Made by a program: the position numbers and the translations under genes. Source: Chitinophaga pinensis (GTDB lineage Bacteria > Bacteroidota > Bacteroidia > UKL13-3). Taken from it: a DNA stretch of 17,653 nt. Shown piece by piece: positions 15,230-17,653 of the stretch (the stretch's first letter is position 1; each line of letters starts with the position of its first letter). The DNA lies in the NCBI GenBank assembly GCA_945875195.1, contig CAMCJW010000022.1, forward strand, positions 1 to 17,653, read 5' to 3'. The notes below the pieces were generated by a model. The model searched no databases, had not been told where the DNA came from, and was given only the letters and a program-made list of their open reading frames with translations.

Positions 15230-17206
15230 ATGCCCAATTTAAAGGCCCCTATTATTACCCTTATTGCTTGCCTTATTGCAGTAACAATAAATGCACAAGA
15301 CTCAGAAAAATTTGGAAAAATTAGTCCTGATTTAGCCCAACAAAAAATCTGTTTAATAGATAGTAGTGCACATGCATTTGTTGTATTTGATAAGGGCGAT
15401 TATAAAATACAATACTCTACACAAAAAGGATTCACCTGCTATGTTTCAAGACATTTACGCATAAAGATTTTAGATAAAAGTGGACTAAATTTTGGTTCAA
15501 TTGAGATACCCGTTTCTAATGCAGATAATTTATTTGGAATAAAAGCTTTTACCTTAAACCCAAGCATTACAAACAGCGCTATTCAAAGTATTCCATTCGA
15601 CAATAAAACCTTGATAATTGATAAAGTAAACAATTATTATAGCAAGTACAAAATTGCTATGCCTCAAGTAAAGGAAGGCTCTGTAATTGATCTTGTGTAT
15701 GAACAAGAAATTAGCAATATAAATTATATCCCAACATGGGTATTTCAAAGAGGTATTCCAACCTTGCTAAGTCAAATCACCTTCAGTATTCCCGAGTATT
15801 TTGGCTACAATAACCATCTGAACGGACTACTTAATTTAAGCGAACAAAAAAACGAAGTCACTGATGAAAATATAATAGGTGATGGAGGTGCTACATTGCC
15901 ATATAAAGAATACCATACTACCTATACCATTAAAAATGTACCGGCTTTTAAATCTGAGGTATTTGTTTACTGCGAGCAAGATTATTTAAGTATGCTCAAC
16001 TTTGAATTGTCGAGAATTCAACTCCCCTTTACACATTCAAAATTTAGGGCATCAACCTGGGAACAGGTAAACCAACTCCTATTAGAAAATGACTATTTTG
16101 GTGAACAGCTAAATACATTGGATGAAGTGAAAGTGGATTTTTCAACGCTAAAAAGTAAATTTGAGGATAGCCTTCAATTTGCCAATTTATTGCTCAACCA
16201 TGTCCGTTCAAAAATTAAATGGAACAAAGATTATTCTGTGTTAACTTCTGGAAAATTATCCAAAGTATACCAGCAGGGTAAAGGAAATTCCTCGGATGTA
16301 AACCTATTATTATACCAGTATCTTAAACTAGCAGGATACAAAGTGCAACCCTTTGTTATAAGTACGCTGAAAAATGGAAGATTGAGGTCTTTTTCGCCAT
16401 CCATTGCAAAGTTTAATCATGTTTATTTACAATTATACTTGAATGAAAAATGGAACTCCATAGATGCAAGTTCTCCCTATTCAACCGTTGGTTCAATTCC
16501 TATGGAAGATAAAACCAATTTAGGTTTATTGGTTGGCAAGGGTTATGGATACCTATTTGAACCGCAAAGTTTGCGTAACAGAAAAACCATTTTTTATAAT
16601 TTTACCCTAAACAAGGATGGAAGTTTAAATGGGACACTTACCAATGCATATGAGCAAGAAAGAGCACTTGAAAAGCGAGAAGATTATTCTGATTCAAGTG
16701 AAATTAAATTGAAAGAAATACTTATGAGCAAAGTAGAAAATGTGGAAATAGAGGACCTAAGCATTTCTAATATTTATGAACTTAACCAAAGTTTGATTGA
16801 AAAAGTTCAACTAAAAATACCCTCTTCACTTGAAAAAAATGGGGACAATTTTCTTTTCTTGCCTATTGTATTTGATAGAACAAAAGAAAATCCATTTGAA
16901 GAAAAAACAAGGACCTATCCAATACAAATTCCGGTAACAAAGCAAACCATTTTAAAAGTAACCCTAACCCTCCCAGAAAATTTACAAGTTGTGAAATTAC
17001 CCGAAAACAAATATTACTCAACTGAAGATAAAGGAATTGAATATAAATATCAAACAAGCCAAACAGATAATATAGTTCAGTTATTAGTTGATTTTAAGAC
17101 AAACAAAACATACTTCGAACCCAATGAATACAGCTCTCTTCAAGGCCTATTTGATAAGATTGTGGAATTAGAAAATCAATATATCTTGTTTACCAAAAAA
17201 CCATAG
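15230..17206 (+). CDS. DUF3857 / transglutaminase-like exported protein, catalytic Cys replaced by Ser
   Basis: The 658-residue product begins with a signal peptide (hydrophobic 7-21, likely cleaved near INAQ). A DUF3857-type beta region follows (about 45-240), then a transglutaminase-like domain (about 310-440) and a C-terminal beta domain. In the papain-like core the motif expected as G-x-C-x-D reads G352-N-S354-S-D356, while H397 (FNHVY) and D412 (SIDAS) are kept. The classical cysteine is thus missing, and activity as a transglutaminase or cysteine peptidase is unlikely; many Bacteroidota members seem to share a GNS version. A binding or structural periplasmic role is inference. A second protein of the same family starts 9 bp after the stop, so the two are co-transcribed. 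Confidence 0.82.
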   Translation: MPNLKAPIITLIACLIAVTINAQDSEKFGKISPDLAQQKICLIDSSAHAFVVFDKGDYKIQYSTQKGFTCYVSRHLRIKILDKSGLNFGSIEIPVSNADNLFGIKAFTLNPSITNSAIQSIPFDNKTLIIDKVNNYYSKYKIAMPQVKEGSVIDLVYEQEISNINYIPTWVFQRGIPTLLSQITFSIPEYFGYNNHLNGLLNLSEQKNEVTDENIIGDGGATLPYKEYHTTYTIKNVPAFKSEVFVYCEQDYLSMLNFELSRIQLPFTHSKFRASTWEQVNQLLLENDYFGEQLNTLDEVKVDFSTLKSKFEDSLQFANLLLNHVRSKIKWNKDYSVLTSGKLSKVYQQGKGNSSDVNLLLYQYLKLAGYKVQPFVISTLKNGRLRSFSPSIAKFNHVYLQLYLNEKWNSIDASSPYSTVGSIPMEDKTNLGLLVGKGYGYLFEPQSLRNRKTIFYNFTLNKDGSLNGTLTNAYEQERALEKREDYSDSSEIKLKEILMSKVENVEIEDLSISNIYELNQSLIEKVQLKIPSSLEKNGDNFLFLPIVFDRTKENPFEEKTRTYPIQIPVTKQTILKVTLTLPENLQVVKLPENKYYSTEDKGIEYKYQTSQTDNIVQLLVDFKTNKTYFEPNEYSSLQGLFDKIVELENQYILFTKKP

Positions 17207-17215
17207 GTATACATT

Positions 17216-17653
17216 ATGAAACCCCTCTACTTCCTATTCTTAATTCTTTGGTTTGGCTCGAACCAACTGTTTGCTGCAGATGCCATAATTCTTGAAAATA
17301 AAAGAAACTTTACCATTGAATCTATTAAAAATGCAAAATATACTAGTACCTATAAAATAATTATCAATAATGAAAGAGGACTAAAATATGCTTATACGGT
17401 TTTGATGTACTCCCCATTCATATCAATACGCTCCTTTGAAGCAACTATAAGTGAAGAAGGTCAGGAGAAAGTTAAAAAAATAAAATTAAATCAACTTTAC
17501 GACCACAGTTTTAGTGGCGCGAACTCATCCTTTTACATGGATTATAGGTATAAGTTATTCATGCCCGAAATAACCCATTACCCTGCACAAATCGACTTTT
17601 CAGTATCTATAACTTATCAAGGATTTATTAGCTTACCTCAATGGGATCCTGTT
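17216..17653 (+). CDS. Second DUF3857-family exported protein (partial, cut by window end)
   Basis: An open frame starts with ATG at 17216 and runs through the last base without a stop, giving 146 residues. It begins with a clear signal peptide (MKPLYFLFLILWFG, then LFAAD). The pattern after it is that of the DUF3857 N-terminus: YKIIINNERGLKYA, then KVKKIKLNQLYDHS, YMDYRYKLFMPE, and YQGFISLPQWDP. It is a diverged relative of the preceding gene rather than a copy. Spacing of 9 bp indicates one operon. Whether its transglutaminase-like domain has the catalytic cysteine cannot be seen here. Confidence 0.8.
   Translation, partial: MKPLYFLFLILWFGSNQLFAADAIILENKRNFTIESIKNAKYTSTYKIIINNERGLKYAYTVLMYSPFISIRSFEATISEEGQEKVKKIKLNQLYDHSFSGANSSFYMDYRYKLFMPEITHYPAQIDFSVSITYQGFISLPQWDPV

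Overview
The window looks like ordinary chromosome from a member of the Bacteroidota. The sequence is AT-rich and gene starts lack clear Shine-Dalgarno motifs. Several intergenic regions carry the phylum's promoter pattern TTTG-N19-21-TAnnTTTG. The alpha-2-macroglobulin has the acidic/aromatic NPC-SYY linker common in Bacteroidota, and DUF3857 transglutaminase-like proteins occur in tandem. I do not place it below phylum. None of this was checked by database search.

Positions 1-3264 (+) hold the tail of an unidentified exported-type protein, a strong hairpin terminator, and a compact housekeeping run: xerD, crcB (fluoride channel), rsgA (ribosome-assembly GTPase), dtd (D-aminoacyl-tRNA deacylase) and a MazG-family nucleotide pyrophosphohydrolase. 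crcB/rsgA and dtd/mazG-like overlap by ATGA, so the last four genes are probably co-transcribed.

Positions 3324-4919 form the most unusual part. A minus-strand gene encodes an archaeal-type P-loop ATPase with a C-terminal PD-(D/E)XK-like (DUF234-type) region. It is bracketed by two 56-bp blocks of equal length. Each block has identical 17-bp ends and an inverted repeat of the arm TATAACTCGCTA. A third, slightly degenerate inverted repeat straddles the gene's predicted promoter. In all three, the 12-bp arms are separated by exactly 24 bp. This suggests a self-contained, possibly mobile and self-regulated cassette.

Positions 4920-5388 are non-coding on the protein level but contain the SRP RNA gene (ffs, minus strand), with a perfect Bacteroidota promoter and its own terminator, plus short repeated GCCTTTGG motifs and a promoter for the next gene.

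Positions 5389-17653 (+) hold four complete genes and one partial. The first is an acyl-CoA carboxylase carboxyltransferase subunit (methylcrotonyl-CoA type). Next is a giant alpha-2-macroglobulin with an intact thioester, followed 21 bp later by penicillin-binding protein 1C; this known pairing links envelope protection against proteases with peptidoglycan repair. Last come two consecutive DUF3857-family exported proteins. The first is complete and its transglutaminase-like domain has Ser in place of the catalytic Cys. The second is cut by the window edge.
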